39,571 nt of DNA from JAGGZI01 sp964399605. Lineage in GTDB: Archaea > Aenigmatarchaeota > Aenigmatarchaeia > PWEA01 > JAGHBM01. Each line of letters opens with the position of its first letter. Positions within the stretch are counted from its first letter, which is position 1. A program made the translations under genes and the position numbers. Shown here piece after piece: positions 22,911-31,273 of this stretch. Where the stretch lies: the NCBI GenBank assembly GCA_964399605.1, contig CAYNRH010000002.1:1-39571 (forward strand), given 5' to 3'. The notes below the pieces were generated by a model. The model worked only from the letters and a program-made list of their open reading frames with translations, was not told the DNA's origin and made no database searches.

Positions 22911-24539
22911 TCATTTTATTAGTTTTCTTGCTCTCATCTCATCCAGAAGAGCTTTGTCAAAAATATCCTGTGGCTTTTTATTTTTTCTCACTAATTCCAA
23001 AACATAATCCTTATCTCTATAATAATCTGCTAAAACTTTTCCAACAGTGTTAACGGTTTTTATGTTTTGCTTAAGCATCCATTCGAGTATCTTACCTTTT
23101 TCTTTTAAGTTGTCTTCAAATTCCTTATCCGACATTCCAGTATGCATCTGTATCTCATCAACGAGTCTCATACTTATGTCTCTAAGTTTTGCGTTTGGCC
23201 TGACCTTTTCTATGACATCTTTTCTAGGATTCCAAGCGTAAAGAACATTTACGTCAATCTTCGATTTCCCTCCAGGCATCATTGATGGGACGAATTCTGC
23301 TATTTCAAATGTTCTTCTTATTCCAAGTCTTCTGTGCCTGAATTGGACGCATGTAAGGTGCAAAGCTTCTAACATGCTCTCCGGAAGTGATATGGGCGGA
23401 TTTATCATTCTTCTTCTTACTTCTTCTGCTGTGTTTGCGTGCAGTGTAGAATAAACAGAATGTCCTGTGTGCATTGCTTCAAACAGAACTTCTGCCTGTC
23501 TCTGTCTCCTAATTTCACCGACTATTATTCTATCTGGTCTCATTCTCAAAGAATTTACCATGAGTTCCAGCATACTTACTTTCCCTTTTCCTTCTGGATT
23601 GGGCTCTCTTGTTGTCATTGGAACCCAGTGGAGGAATTCCGGGAGTTGTAGCTCTCTGGTGTCTTCTATTGAAATTATTCTCTGCGTCGGTGGCATAAAT
23701 GGGGTTAGAGCATTCAGGAGAGATGTTTTACCGGAAGCAGTACCGCCAGCAATTATTACATTCAGCTCGTATTCTATTGAAAGCCATAAAAGTGCTGCAG
23801 GCTCTTTTGAAAGTGTATTAATTTCTGGGTCTATAAAATTTATTATTGTCCAGGGATTTCTCGCAAACTTCCTTATTGTTATTGTGTTTCCCTGCGTGGA
23901 TATTGGAAACAGAGTAGCGTTTACCCTATCACCGCTTATAAGATGAGCATCCATCAACGGATCCAGATTGGTTATTTGTCTTCCTATTCTTCTTCCGATC
24001 ATTGACGCATAATTGTATATTTCTTCTTCGCTTTTTGGCTTCAAGTTTGTTTTCAGCCATCCAAATTCTTTGTGGTAGACCCATATCGGCTCTGAAGAAT
24101 CGTTTATAACTATTTCTTCAAGGTCATCGTCTCTTAGAAGAAGCTCTATCTTTCCAAGACCAAACATTTCATGAACGAGCTGTCCCGCAAGAGTGTCTCT
24201 TCTTTCCTTTGGTGTATGTGGCATATGCTCGTCTATAAGTTTTTTCGCCTCTTCCAAAGATTTTTTTCTTACATCTTCCATAACTTTAGGATCAAGTATT
24301 TCTCTTCCACCTATTCCAATTAACCTTATTAAATCTTCTCTTATGGAATTAAGTATAGCAGCAGTTGCCTCTTTTATTTTCGGATATATCAGTTCGTATG
24401 TCGGAACATAGTCGTCCTTTTTGTGATATATTATAACCTCTGCTTTAACATTATCTGCATGAATTTCATATCTTTTTTCTTTTGTTTTCACGAGCTTCGC
24501 CTGTTTTTTTCTTAATCTTTTTAACATTTTTCTCGACAT
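22911..24539 (-). CDS. Type II/IV secretion assembly ATPase (TadA/FlaI/VirB11 family)
   Basis: This 542-aa cytoplasmic ATPase has the GGREILDP N-terminal domain and Walker A GGTASGKTS at 265-273. An Asp box follows (ISIEDTRELQLPEFLHW), then Walker B and His box VGEIRRQRQAEVLFEAMHTG and STLHANTAEEV. It hydrolyses ATP to drive pilin extraction and filament assembly. ATG at 24539 begins inside the upstream coiled-coil gene and the two overlap by 74 bases. No later in-frame ATG is suitable, because conserved residues begin soon after the overlap. Confidence 0.93.
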   Translation of the reverse strand: MSRKMLKRLRKKQAKLVKTKEKRYEIHADNVKAEVIIYHKKDDYVPTYELIYPKIKEATAAILNSIREDLIRLIGIGGREILDPKVMEDVRKKSLEEAKKLIDEHMPHTPKERRDTLAGQLVHEMFGLGKIELLLRDDDLEEIVINDSSEPIWVYHKEFGWLKTNLKPKSEEEIYNYASMIGRRIGRQITNLDPLMDAHLISGDRVNATLFPISTQGNTITIRKFARNPWTIINFIDPEINTLSKEPAALLWLSIEYELNVIIAGGTASGKTSLLNALTPFMPPTQRIISIEDTRELQLPEFLHWVPMTTREPNPEGKGKVSMLELMVNSLRMRPDRIIVGEIRRQRQAEVLFEAMHTGHSVYSTLHANTAEEVRRRMINPPISLPESMLEALHLTCVQFRHRRLGIRRTFEIAEFVPSMMPGGKSKIDVNVLYAWNPRKDVIEKVRPNAKLRDISMRLVDEIQMHTGMSDKEFEDNLKEKGKILEWMLKQNIKTVNTVGKVLADYYRDKDYVLELVRKNKKPQDIFDKALLDEMRARKLIK

Positions 24540-25290
24540 GGGATTTCTTTTTTTCCAGGTTTTTAATATCTTTAATTAAATTAAGTAGCCTTTCTTTTAT
24601 AATATTTACTTCATATGGCTTTTCTGATTTTCTCTCAAGTATTTTTATTTCCTTTTCAAGTTCTATCCCTTTTCTCTCAAAATTTTCAATATTCTTTTCA
24701 ATATTCTTTATATTCTTTTCAATGTTTTCAATATTTTTCTTTGGCTGGTCTTTTATGTATGCAAGTTTCTTTTCAATTTCCTTGAATTTTTTCTCTGCTC
24801 TCCTGATGCCACTCTCAATATTCTTTTTATCTTCTTCAATTTCTCTGGTTTCTCTTACAAGCTTTTTCTTCTTTCCGTCTTTCATTTTTGCAGAGTATTT
24901 CTCAAGTTCTTTTATGCTGTTTTTGGTGTTTTTTTCAAAAGTTTTGATAAAATCTTCTGTATCTTTTATATCCTTCTCAATTTTTTCCATATAGATTTTC
25001 AATTTTTTGCTTTCTTTTGCAAGTTTTTCGTTTTCCTTTTCCATTCTTTTCAGATTCTTTTTTTGCCGACTTTCCGAGAATTCGAGAGACCTTAAAATTG
25101 TTCCCTTGATTTCGTACTTTATTTTAATCATTTTATTTTTGGATAATGTATCTGCCCATTCTTCTATTATATTTTCTGGAATTCCAAGAATATTGCTCGC
25201 TTCTTCTACGCTTATTTCCTTTCTCTTGTCTATGATTTCAAGAAGCTTGTCTACATCAGTTTCTATAAGTATTCTTTTCAACTTTTCCAT
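24466..25290 (-). CDS. Winged-helix/coiled-coil protein of the pilus operon
   Basis: This is a roughly 274-aa cytoplasmic protein. The first 75 residues look like a winged helix-turn-helix (KRKEISVEEASNILGIPENI and EEWADTLSKNKMIKIK). Residues about 80-270 are an almost unbroken Lys/Glu-rich coiled coil. ATG at 25290 is preferred over 25302 because GTGTGAT precedes it. I do not recognise a named family. A DNA-binding head on a long coiled coil, just before the assembly ATPase, could be a regulator or a scaffold for the machine. Its end overlaps the ATPase gene by 74 bases. Confidence 0.75.
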   Translation of the reverse strand: MEKLKRILIETDVDKLLEIIDKRKEISVEEASNILGIPENIIEEWADTLSKNKMIKIKYEIKGTILRSLEFSESRQKKNLKRMEKENEKLAKESKKLKIYMEKIEKDIKDTEDFIKTFEKNTKNSIKELEKYSAKMKDGKKKKLVRETREIEEDKKNIESGIRRAEKKFKEIEKKLAYIKDQPKKNIENIEKNIKNIEKNIENFERKGIELEKEIKILERKSEKPYEVNIIKERLLNLIKDIKNLEKKKSHVEKNVKKIKKKTGEARENKRKKI

Positions 25291-25294
25291 AAAA

Positions 25295-26473
25295 TCACAC
25301 ATATTTTAGGTCATTATTAACTCCATAACTGTCAAGATTATTTTCATCTATTCTGAAAGATTCACCCATACCCTTTACCTTATAAATATTTGGTGAATTT
25401 GTATTAAAATAAATGTAATCCACATTGCTCCTGTCGTTTACTTCCATGCCGTTTTCTTCAAGCTCTCCCTTGTTAACCAAGGACTGCATGCCTTTTCCAG
25501 GATAGGAATTTGTCAGTTTGTTTTCCAATCTGTCCAGGAAGCTTGGTCCATCTCCAGAAGTGTAAAGGCTTTCCTCTCTCGATTGATACAACACATTTAT
25601 GTCCCACACCTTTTTGTTGTCTCCATCAACAACTACCATGCTGTTGTTTGTCAAATTAAGCTCTGGGACTATGATGTAAGGGACAGTGATTATAGTTGTG
25701 TTTTCCCGCGCAACAACTCCTGCAAAGTCATTTACGATGGGAATGTCTGCATTTTCTATTACCAAAACTTTTTCGCTTCTGCCAGTAACACCAGAGGGAT
25801 TGTTTGTTATTATGCTCATTCCTGATCCCCATCCGTTTCCGCCATTTCCACCGGAAATTAATCTCGTGAAGTCTCCTGTGGATTTTTCCACTTTGTTTGT
25901 TATCTTGCCGTTGGTTCTCAATAGGTAAAGCGGGTCTTCCATGTTTTCCACGGAAACTGAAACATTTTTAATTTCATTCTTTTCAAAGCAAAAAACATTG
26001 TTTTTATCCTTGAGGTTGATTGTGAAATTAAATGAGAACAAAATATGAAAACTGTCACGCATTGATATGTTCAAGTCGCTTACGTCGATTTCAAGTTCAA
26101 ATCCTCTCTTCTTTGCAATTTCTTTACTTCTGTTTATCCAGTCGTATATTGAATAGTCTACCAGCTCTGCGCTTTCACCATTAAGCGTTTTATTTTCGAA
26201 AAGCTCCTTTATGGCGTCCTCAGAGGAAGTGAGTCCAACTCCTTCATCTGATACATGGTTTATGCATTCCAGAATACATCTTTTTCCAATCATATCAACA
26301 CTCCTGTCAACGTCCTGGTCTACAGAATTCAAAAAATAAAAACCGCTTTTTATTCTAACGAGGGAGCCGATTTCCTCTCCATATCCTTTCATTGACTCGC
26401 TATGTGTTAGCGTCAGTGCAATCATTGGCGCAAGTATCATGACAACCAAAACAGAGTAGAATAGTCCTTTCAT
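25295..26473 (-). CDS. Membrane-anchored extracytoplasmic protein of the pilus operon
   Basis: This 392-aa protein has one N-terminal hydrophobic segment (MKGLFYSVLVVMILAPMIAL) after a two-residue K-G head. The remainder is presumably exported, with many N-x-S/T sites, a Gly-rich linker (GGNGGNGWGSG) and a C-terminal beta-like region. Three conserved-looking cysteines occur (CILEC and VFCFEK). No known domain is recognised. Position between the VWA surface protein and the coiled-coil gene, with a stop/start gap of one base, says that it belongs to the pilus system, perhaps as a minor pilin or anchoring subunit. GGTAA precedes the ATG. Confidence 0.7.
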   Translation of the reverse strand: MKGLFYSVLVVMILAPMIALTLTHSESMKGYGEEIGSLVRIKSGFYFLNSVDQDVDRSVDMIGKRCILECINHVSDEGVGLTSSEDAIKELFENKTLNGESAELVDYSIYDWINRSKEIAKKRGFELEIDVSDLNISMRDSFHILFSFNFTINLKDKNNVFCFEKNEIKNVSVSVENMEDPLYLLRTNGKITNKVEKSTGDFTRLISGGNGGNGWGSGMSIITNNPSGVTGRSEKVLVIENADIPIVNDFAGVVARENTTIITVPYIIVPELNLTNNSMVVVDGDNKKVWDINVLYQSREESLYTSGDGPSFLDRLENKLTNSYPGKGMQSLVNKGELEENGMEVNDRSNVDYIYFNTNSPNIYKVKGMGESFRIDENNLDSYGVNNDLKYV

Positions 26474-26474
26474 A

Positions 26475-29432
26475 TTACCACACCTTCAATGTAAATATAC
26501 TTGGTCCCCATGTCCAGGGTATTCCACCGCTTGCTACGGAATCAAATTCAAATTCCGTGGGAAGGGCGTCTATTGGATTAGTTTGGCTTCCGTCATCGTC
26601 TCCGCTGTCATTTATAAAATTAAGATTATCTAAAAGTTTTGAGAAGGCGTCGTCTAGGGCATCATTCTGAGGATCAAAGATGTCACTTCCGTTCCCGATT
26701 GCTATTGTTTCTGAGCCATCTACTATGCCGTCTTGATCTAAATCATAAAATATTTCTCTGGTGCATCCCTCATATTTTTCAAATACACCGCCATAGTCTG
26801 TGAATCCCCTTATAGCTATTGTATAAATCACACTGTCGTCTGGACTTCCTCCAGTTGTGTTTGATATTGTTCCGGTGTCTATACTGACATTGTTTATACC
26901 TGTATGCAGTTCTCTAACTGGTATGTGTATTATGTGTGGGTCTCCGAGTTTTTGATAGTCATTTCCATAGTCCCAAAGCTTAAAGAAGTAATTCCATGAT
27001 GTTCCGTTGTAAATCAGCCCCCTGTCAGTCCAGTATTGTGAAGAATAGGATGTTACTTTTGCATCTAAAACTCTTCCTTCTGGCGGTATTATAAAAGAAC
27101 TGTTTTTTGGGCTCTCTACATCACCACCAAATCTTGGAGTCTCTATATCAAAACTTATTTCTCCATATTCCGGAGGATAAACCTGTGGGGTATAGTTGAA
27201 TTTTATGTAGGAGTCTGGATAAAGCTCTGTGAAATCCCCCATTCCTCCGTATACTTTTACAGTCTGTGCAACATATGAGGCATTCAATATTTTCTCTGCA
27301 ATTTGTTTGTAGATGTCAGCAAGTTCAGATACATTGGAGAAATAATATTCGCCACCACCACAATTGGCTATGTCCTGTAGAGTTTGATTCTCAGCGTCAG
27401 AACCAAACCCAATTGTATATACTGTTATATTATGATTTTGATAAGCATCACAGGCAGCATCTATGGCATCCTGTTTTGCTCTTTCTATACACGCTTCATC
27501 TCCATTGCATATATTATATGGCGTGCATTCTACATTGGCTTCCCCATCACTCATAACGACAATGGATTTGAATCTATCGTCGCTTGATTGTGCCAAAAGT
27601 CTGTCAACAGCTTCATTTATGCCACAACAAATGCATGTCCACCCATCGGCACCCCATTCATCTACCTTGCTTTTAAGTGAAGTTTTATTGTCAGACAAGT
27701 CATGGCAATTGTCATTGTTTACATCGGTTTCATATCCAACAAGACCTATCTTATTGCCTGTCCTGTTCAAAACATCATCTATAAATATTTTATTTGCATC
27801 CTTTGCCATTTCTATTCTTTCTATGTTGCAGGAGTGTGGGGACCATGTTCCGTTGCACCACTCTTCACATAGAGACTGTGATGAGTTACAGTAGGTTTCT
27901 GGATCATCACAAGCATCCTGGCTGACCCAAGTTCCGTCACAGTCCTCACAATCTGATTCACCGTTGTCACAACAATCAGTGTTGCAGCAATCCTGGTGGT
28001 TTGTGCAGCTTCCACCACTGCACCAGCAGAAAATACCAAGAATACAAGACCATGTACCTCCGCATGCATTACAATTACTATAACTAGAATCACAGCAGTC
28101 TCCAAACGCTCCACCCTGGTTGCAACACCATTGGGAGCAGTCAGCACCCTCACAATGAGGTCCGCTACAGCTTGGTATAGAGTAATTTTCACAGTAGTAT
28201 TTCTCTCCACTACATATTCTTGGATCGCTGCAATTGAATGGAACATCACATCCTCCATGGTCCTTTCCCATACTGCCAGACAAGTCCGTCACAGAAAATA
28301 CGTCTGCCTCCTGTCCTGTTTGATATTCTACATATGACACATTCCTAAATCCAAACCTTATCGGAACAGTTTTGTTGCTAATAAAGGAAAAGTTCAAACC
28401 GCTTGCTGTGAGGTTGTTTTCAATCTCATTATTTGTTATATTTGTTATTCCTTCACCATAGGATTCGTTGTCAAATACAGTGGCATTACCGATTCTTAAA
28501 AAGAGAGGATATGTACTGTTGTAATGTAAATATATATTCATTGAATTCAAGGTTCCCGGTATGTAAAAAGAGTCATAAAGGTTTATTATCCCTCTTATTC
28601 CAGGGAACTGATATATCCCATAATCTTCTTCAGTTGAGAATTCTGTTGTATTGTATTTTATCTTAATATGCCCTCCTCCGATGTAGCTTTCATTTTCGAG
28701 GAACCTGAATTCTATACTGTTATTAGTATCCTGAAAATATTCACAATAGGAAGGATTTCGTGTTGAGTTGCATATTGTGTAAATGTTTGACCGCATAAAA
28801 GCTTCTGAGGAGTTGTATCTTCCAGCATAGTTGTTGTTTATATAAAGTTCAAAATCAGAGCCTGGGACAACTTCCATATCAGCGCTTAAGACACTGTCCA
28901 TATGGGTAATATTGAATACCTTTGTTATATTTCCATCTCCAACATATCCTCCAAAATATAAAAACTTAGATTTAACATTTCTCAATTTGTTTAAAAATAT
29001 TCTCGCTACATAGCCAGATGGTTTTTCTCCTGTTCTGTACCCTGATACCATCCTGTTGCTCACAGCTATGCTATTTCCTTCTGTTGGACAGCTTTTGTAA
29101 ATAATATCATCGCCAAAAGCTAATTCAAAACATCTGTTAGTAAAGTTTTTAAGAAGTTTCGCTGTTAAGTTCTCCGCATCGGTTTTGTTTCCTTCAAGCC
29201 AGAGCGTTCCTATTACTTCCAGTGCGGATTCGCCGTCAAAATTCTCTGAAAGATTTAGTTCAGTTGCATTAACCTTGTTGGACAGGATCTGCATGCTATC
29301 TTCTGCTTCTGAATGCATAGTGGTATACTTAAGCTGTGGCTCTATGGTGTAGTATATTCCCAGTATTCCTATTACTGCCAGTGTTATACCCAATGCCAAT
29401 ATTGCATCCAATGAAAACACAAATCCCTTCAA
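26475..29432 (-). CDS. Giant pilin-like VWA adhesin with cysteine-rich insert
   Basis: This is a 985-aa exported protein. Residues 1-30 (MKGFVFSLDAILALGITLAV and onward) form a prepilin-like anchor. Residues 40-380 are Asn/Ser-rich and beta-like with many N-glycosylation sites. A VWA domain begins with MIDAS DLSGS at 383-387 and resumes near 536 (IERIEMAKDANKIFIDD, later VVMSDGEANVE and ITVYTIGFGS). Between them is an insert of about 145 residues holding 28 cysteines, with a repeated C-[GDN]-GTW unit. The C-terminal part has DLDQDGIVDGSE, an EF-like calcium site. TTG at 29432 follows GGTGAT. By analogy with VWA pilus tips it may be an adhesin, which is inference. Confidence 0.85.
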   Translation of the reverse strand: MKGFVFSLDAILALGITLAVIGILGIYYTIEPQLKYTTMHSEAEDSMQILSNKVNATELNLSENFDGESALEVIGTLWLEGNKTDAENLTAKLLKNFTNRCFELAFGDDIIYKSCPTEGNSIAVSNRMVSGYRTGEKPSGYVARIFLNKLRNVKSKFLYFGGYVGDGNITKVFNITHMDSVLSADMEVVPGSDFELYINNNYAGRYNSSEAFMRSNIYTICNSTRNPSYCEYFQDTNNSIEFRFLENESYIGGGHIKIKYNTTEFSTEEDYGIYQFPGIRGIINLYDSFYIPGTLNSMNIYLHYNSTYPLFLRIGNATVFDNESYGEGITNITNNEIENNLTASGLNFSFISNKTVPIRFGFRNVSYVEYQTGQEADVFSVTDLSGSMGKDHGGCDVPFNCSDPRICSGEKYYCENYSIPSCSGPHCEGADCSQWCCNQGGAFGDCCDSSYSNCNACGGTWSCILGIFCWCSGGSCTNHQDCCNTDCCDNGESDCEDCDGTWVSQDACDDPETYCNSSQSLCEEWCNGTWSPHSCNIERIEMAKDANKIFIDDVLNRTGNKIGLVGYETDVNNDNCHDLSDNKTSLKSKVDEWGADGWTCICCGINEAVDRLLAQSSDDRFKSIVVMSDGEANVECTPYNICNGDEACIERAKQDAIDAACDAYQNHNITVYTIGFGSDAENQTLQDIANCGGGEYYFSNVSELADIYKQIAEKILNASYVAQTVKVYGGMGDFTELYPDSYIKFNYTPQVYPPEYGEISFDIETPRFGGDVESPKNSSFIIPPEGRVLDAKVTSYSSQYWTDRGLIYNGTSWNYFFKLWDYGNDYQKLGDPHIIHIPVRELHTGINNVSIDTGTISNTTGGSPDDSVIYTIAIRGFTDYGGVFEKYEGCTREIFYDLDQDGIVDGSETIAIGNGSDIFDPQNDALDDAFSKLLDNLNFINDSGDDDGSQTNPIDALPTEFEFDSVASGGIPWTWGPSIFTLKVW

Positions 29433-29915
29433 TTAATCACCATATACAATAAACCTCATTTCTGCACCTTTTTCGTCTATAATAACATTCCTCTTAACAA
29501 CGAATATTTTTTCTGAATTTTGCCATGAAGTTGATCCTTTTTCGTAAAGTATATTGTCGTTGGAATCTCTAATTATAAAGTAAAATGATTTGTCCTCTAT
29601 ATTCAAGAGTTTCTTTATATTGCTATCGCTCATAGAGACAAAAGCTTCTATTTTTGTTTTGTTAAGCACATTTGGCTTTTCTGCAAATCCAATAATCTCT
29701 ACGTTGCTTCCATTCCAATACTTTGGATATCCAGGATATAATACAAGTATATCAGTTTTAGATATGAGAGAATCGTAATAAAGCATATCCTCTTCGTTTG
29801 ATATTTTTTCTCTTATTGCATAGTTGTTTACCTGCAATGTTATCAATATAAATAAAAAAATTACAGTAGCCATAATGAAGTCTGGAGTGAACAGCTGACC
29901 TTTATTTGAAGACAA
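29433..29915 (-). CDS. Minor pilin-like protein
   Basis: This 160-aa protein starts MSSNKGQLFTPDFIMATV and continues into a hydrophobic helix (IFLFILITLQV), followed by an exported domain with several N-x-S/T sites. The KGQ cut site and helix position mark it as prepilin-like. The likely start is TTG at 29915, directly after an in-frame stop, and it overlaps the preceding gene by 14 bases. It is immediately followed by the VWA adhesin, so it may be a minor pilin priming or carrying the tip. Confidence 0.75.
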   Translation of the reverse strand: MSSNKGQLFTPDFIMATVIFLFILITLQVNNYAIREKISNEEDMLYYDSLISKTDILVLYPGYPKYWNGSNVEIIGFAEKPNVLNKTKIEAFVSMSDSNIKKLLNIEDKSFYFIIRDSNDNILYEKGSTSWQNSEKIFVVKRNVIIDEKGAEMRFIVYGD

Positions 29916-30294
29916 TCACATCATCCTCATTTGATATTTTATTTTTTCCTGGAGAAGGTGTTCCAGAAGTTTTGTTGGTTATTAAAATTCCCTGTGTTTC
30001 TCCAGAATTCCAGTTAAGCGCCAATATTTTTCCATGAATACTTATTGTATAATTAGAGCCGAGAATATCATTGGGAATAGTGAAGTTTCTTTCGTATCCT
30101 GAGCCAAACATAACAGCCATGTCTACTTCTTTTTTAATTATCAGCGCAATTTTTTCTGCGGTTAAGGTCTTTCTTTCACTCAATATTTCGTTCTGCTGCT
30201 TCCAGAGGAATGGGGTGAATACAGCAAATATTAGCAAAACAAAGCTTATTAATACAATAAATTCCATACTGACCTGAGCTTTAGTATGAGACAT
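29902..30294 (-). CDS. Minor pilin-like protein
   Basis: This 130-aa protein has an N-terminal class III-like signal (MSHTKAQVSMEFIVLISFVL), with the cut expected before Q and a hydrophobic helix after it. The C-terminal domain is small and beta-rich (GSNYTISIHGKILALNWNSG). It overlaps the genes on both sides by 14 bases, so translation is likely coupled. The GGGTGA before its ATG lies inside the upstream gene. Confidence 0.78.
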   Translation of the reverse strand: MSHTKAQVSMEFIVLISFVLLIFAVFTPFLWKQQNEILSERKTLTAEKIALIIKKEVDMAVMFGSGYERNFTIPNDILGSNYTISIHGKILALNWNSGETQGILITNKTSGTPSPGKNKISNEDDVIVFK

Positions 30295-30685
30295 TCACCC
30301 AACCATCTTCCACAGCTTTTATGGTTATTTTATATATCCCGGCTTTTGTCGGCAGGCTTCCGTTTACTATGGCATCTGTCATACTTACAATATCTGTGTA
30401 TCCATTTCCGTACCTAACTCTTACTCTAAAAAGGTTGTCAGAAACATTTGTCATAACAACTCCCTCTGGAACGTAAAGGTTAACAGACATTTTTGCCGGA
30501 TAGCCCTGAAAATATACCATATTTGATGATTCTGCAATGGAGTCCATGCTATCCTCAAGAGCTCTTATTTTAAGGTCGCTCCTAGTTTCGTAGGTGTAGG
30601 AGTTCAATATGACAAATAGTGGAACAAGTATTGCCATGGCTATGCCTATTATAATCATATACTCAACAGCAGCCTGACCCTTCAT
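30281..30685 (-). CDS. Minor pilin-like protein, first gene of the pilus operon
   Basis: This 134-aa protein starts MKGQAAVEYMIIIGIAMAIL, a clear class III prepilin signal (KGQ-A-A-V-E-Y), followed by a short exported domain. ATG at 30685 is chosen. An upstream extension to 30943 would run backwards through the tRNA-Thr gene and is not credible. No Shine-Dalgarno is visible, and AT-rich sequence 25-35 bases upstream suggests a leaderless transcript, consistent with its being first in the operon. Confidence 0.82.
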   Translation of the reverse strand: MKGQAAVEYMIIIGIAMAILVPLFVILNSYTYETRSDLKIRALEDSMDSIAESSNMVYFQGYPAKMSVNLYVPEGVVMTNVSDNLFRVRVRYGNGYTDIVSMTDAIVNGSLPTKAGIYKITIKAVEDGWVNVSY

Positions 30686-30748
30686 ATAAAAATATTTAAA
30701 TTTCTTTAAATAAAAATAAAGTTTAAATAAATGACATATGTGAATAAT

Positions 30749-31003
30749 GCCTTCGTAGCTCAACGGTAGAGCGGCTGATGAAAGTGCTCTGGCGCTCTTG
30801 GCCGAACCTTGTATGGCTACCGTGAAAGCAGCAGGTTGGGGGTTCAAAAACAAACCCTTTTTCAGAAATTCCGAAATTGAAATTTCGTCTTTTTCGGAAT
30901 TAAGGAAATCTTTGGTTTCCGAAAAAAGTGTTTGTATTCCCAAAAACTTGAAAACACTCCGTGTTTTCTAATGGGAATGATGAAGTTCCCTCCGAAGGCT
31001 CCA
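30749..31003 (+). tRNA. Probable tRNA-Thr(TGT) with three introns and an 8-nt anticodon exon, CCA encoded
   Basis: Acceptor GCCTTCG pairs with CGAAGGC (30993-30999), then U73 and CCA. D-arm GCTC-AACGGTA-GAGC is intact. Directly after it, GCTG (30774-30777) has no usable loop. The best fold removes about 30778-30806 (29 nt), keeps CCTTGTAT (30807-30814) and removes about 30815-30827 (13 nt). This gives stem GCTGC/GCAGC and loop CTTGTAT with U33, anticodon TGT and A37. T-arm GGGGG-TTCAAA pairs with T-CCCTC across a T-loop intron of about 138 nt. U73 fits archaeal Thr (also Cys, but no TGCA exists here). The gene is certain, its identity less so. Confidence 0.75.
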
Positions 31004-31051
31004 TCTTTTCCAAACAAAATCTATTTATTTCAAAAAGTTTTAATCGTAGGT

Positions 31052-31273
31052 ATGATAAAATCAAGGGCTTATCTTGGATTGGGTTTGATTGCCATAGGAA
31101 TAATCTTCTTTGTGATATTTTTCCTTAACGATATGATTAACACATTTGTTGGTGGTGCCGTAACAATGACTTTAATATTCCTTGGTTTTTTTTATGTCTT
31201 CTTTGCTGCAGAAACCCCGGAATACTTAAAAGAAATCCAGTCCAAAAAGAAACGAAAGTTTTTAAATAAATGA
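31052..31273 (+). CDS. Small two-TM membrane protein, 73 aa
   Basis: ATG at 31052 follows GTAGGT. The protein begins MIKSRAYLGLGLIAIGIIFF and has two hydrophobic segments with a basic tail (SKKKRKFLNK). A longer frame back to 30932 overlaps the tRNA and is rejected. It overlaps the next gene by ATGA, so the two are translationally coupled. No family is recognised. Confidence 0.65.
   Translation: MIKSRAYLGLGLIAIGIIFFVIFFLNDMINTFVGGAVTMTLIFLGFFYVFFAAETPEYLKEIQSKKKRKFLNK

Noticed and set aside
23467..23946. 159-aa ORF opposite the secretion ATPase
   Set aside because: It is antisense to conserved ATPase motifs, with no promoter or ribosome site.
24482..24994. Phe/Ser-rich ORF opposite the coiled-coil gene
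   Set aside because: It is the reverse complement of Lys/Glu-rich coding sequence, which gives Phe/Ser-rich frames without stops. It has no start signals.
27821..28258. 145-aa ORF in another frame inside the VWA adhesin
   Set aside because: It results from the biased Cys/Gly codon content of the insert. The VWA frame is continuous across it and resumes the VWA fold on the far side.
30686..30943. Upstream extension of the first pilin gene
   Set aside because: It would read backwards through the tRNA-Thr gene. The prepilin signal begins exactly at the ATG at 30685.
30774..30984. Box C/D guide RNA in the tRNA-Thr introns
   Set aside because: TGATGA-like motifs occur near 30776 and 30978, but the order and matching D boxes for a C/D fold are not convincing.
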